DNA from: an uncultured Gemmataceae bacterium
GTDB lineage: Bacteria; Planctomycetota; Planctomycetia; Gemmatales; Gemmataceae
Assembly: GCA_937922175.1 (NCBI GenBank)
Contig: CAKZUU010000250.1
Coordinates: 1 to 14,911 of the forward strand
Length of the DNA stretch: 14,911 nt
Reading direction: 5' to 3'
The translations under genes were made by a program, and so were the position numbers. The notes beneath the pieces are model-generated. The model searched no databases and was not told the origin of the DNA. It saw nothing but the letters and a program-made list of their open reading frames with translations. Positions 14,173 to 14,911 of this stretch are shown one piece after another; the first letter of the stretch is position 1, and every line of letters starts with the position of its first letter.

Positions 14173-14856
14173 ATGATGCACAACTTGGCGGCGGATGTTC
14201 CGATGCGCGACGACTTGGCCGAACTCGTTTACCCAGTTCTCCGGCAGGGGCTTGACCTGAGAGCGCGACTCGCGCGAGGCGAGCGTCCCTCCTTGGCTGC
14301 CGAACAAGCGGCCTTGAAGGGACTCCTCGGCTCGCCGACCCAGGCTCCTCCCTGGGGTGCCGATCAGCCCTTGCCTCATCAATCGGTCGTGGGCAGTCGT
14401 GGGATTTTCCTCGGCATCCGTTATGCCCTGACCTGTTGGCTGGACGAGGTGATGGTCGATTCGCCCTGGGGCGCTGATTGGAATGAACAAAAGCTCGAAC
14501 AAGCGTTGTATCATTCCAACCTGCGTTATGAAAAATTTTGGGAGCAAGCGGCCTTGGCAGAGTCGTTGCCGGGCAGTGATGCTCTCGAAGCGTTCCTGCT
14601 GTGCGTGGTGTTGGGCTTTCGCGGGAAATACGGCGAGGATTTGGACCGGCTACGAGGCTGGATCGAAAATGCCCGCACTCGCCTGGGAAAGACGCAATCC
14701 GGCTCACCTCCAACCGTGCCCGAGGGAATCATGGAAGCCCAGGTGCCCATCCTTCCCTGGGCCGACCGCTATCACCAAATGATGAAAGTCGTCAGCATCG
14801 GGCTGTTGATTCTGGTGCCCATCGCTGCCTTCTTGCTGGTGCAATGGGCCAGTTGA
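14173..14856 (+). CDS. tssL: Type VI secretion membrane protein TssL (DotU/ImpK family)
   Basis: The 227-residue protein has the DotU cytoplasmic domain: DLAELVYPVLRQGLDLR near the start, RYALTCWLDEVMVDSPWG in the middle, LYHSNLRYEKFW, and LLCVVLGFRGKYG. A single C-terminal membrane helix (about 205-225) anchors it, leaving almost no residues outside and no OmpA-type peptidoglycan-binding extension. TssL pairs with TssM in the membrane complex and docks the TssK baseplate. The frame is open to 14062, but the ATG at 14173 (or the adjacent ATG at 14176) gives the normal N-terminus. The extra upstream residues look non-conserved, and that start would leave only 2 bp before the tssK ATG. No strong Shine-Dalgarno was seen. 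The 113-bp space shared with tssK should hold both promoters, but none was clear. Confidence 0.92.
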   Translation: MMHNLAADVPMRDDLAELVYPVLRQGLDLRARLARGERPSLAAEQAALKGLLGSPTQAPPWGADQPLPHQSVVGSRGIFLGIRYALTCWLDEVMVDSPWGADWNEQKLEQALYHSNLRYEKFWEQAALAESLPGSDALEAFLLCVVLGFRGKYGEDLDRLRGWIENARTRLGKTQSGSPPTVPEGIMEAQVPILPWADRYHQMMKVVSIGLLILVPIAAFLLVQWAS

Positions 14857-14864
14857 TCGATTTC

Positions 14865-14891
14865 GGCGGTGACCGATTTCCGCCCTTTTTT
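14865..14891 (+). terminator. Weak terminator-like hairpin after tssL
   Basis: A 5-bp stem, GGCGG (14865-14869) with CCGCC (14880-14884), around a 10-base loop is followed by C and six T residues. It is short for an intrinsic terminator and may act only as an attenuator, because another start codon follows 11 bases later. Confidence 0.35.
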
Positions 14892-14902
14892 CGAGAGTCA
14901 AC

Positions 14903-14911
14903 ATGGAACGG
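14903..14911 (+). CDS. Possible start of a further gene cut by the window edge
   Basis: An ATG at 14903 begins Met-Glu-Arg at the right edge, 46 bases after the tssL stop, with a weak GAGAG purine stretch before it. In T6SS loci tssM often follows tssL, so that would be the first guess. Three codons cannot show it. Confidence 0.2.

Overview
The window looks like the chromosome of a GC-rich planctomycete. An order such as Gemmatales is plausible, but there is no rRNA or other phylogenetic marker to prove it. The pointers are a PEP-CTERM sorted protein, a small Tyr/Trp/Pro-rich secreted protein, a multi-receiver histidine kinase joined to a receiver-adenylate cyclase, an animal-type adenylosuccinate lyase, and type VI secretion genes in an unusual divergent order. 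No tRNA, rRNA, CRISPR array, transposase or phage gene was seen.

Layout. (1) 1-4341, plus strand: a signalling operon. A membrane hybrid histidine kinase, cut by the left window edge, is followed with overlapping ends by a single-domain CheY-like receiver and a protein with a DHp-like helix, a receiver and a class III cyclase domain. It probably carries a phosphosignal to cAMP synthesis. (2) 4429-5893, minus strand: a SAM-dependent methyltransferase and, upstream of it, a PEP-CTERM exported protein. A clean intrinsic terminator separates them. (3) 6117-6542, plus strand, divergent from the PEP-CTERM gene: a small protein combining a ribbon-helix-helix-like N-terminus with several zinc-binding Cys/His clusters. 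The shared upstream region holds a 33-bp near-palindrome and candidate promoters. (4) 6637-6948, minus strand: a small secreted aromatic-rich protein with its own terminator. (5) 7190-8641: purB of the eukaryotic type. (6) 8642-9562: a 921-bp stretch without a convincing gene. Its start is AT-rich, with DnaA-box-like direct repeats and a strong extended -10 promoter. (7) 9563-12032: a GNA1-type glucosamine-6-phosphate N-acetyltransferase followed by glmS, together giving fructose-6-P to GlcN-6-P to GlcNAc-6-P as in eukaryotes. (8) 12065-14059, minus strand: tssK followed by a zinc-ribbon/CBS-domain protein. (9) 14173-14856, plus strand: tssL, divergent from tssK, with another gene possibly starting at the right edge.

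The strongest points are the gna1-glmS pair, the zinc-cluster ribbon-helix-helix protein beside a palindromic leader, the kinase-to-cyclase cassette, and the split tssK/tssL arrangement. All names rest on motif recognition by eye. No database search was run.
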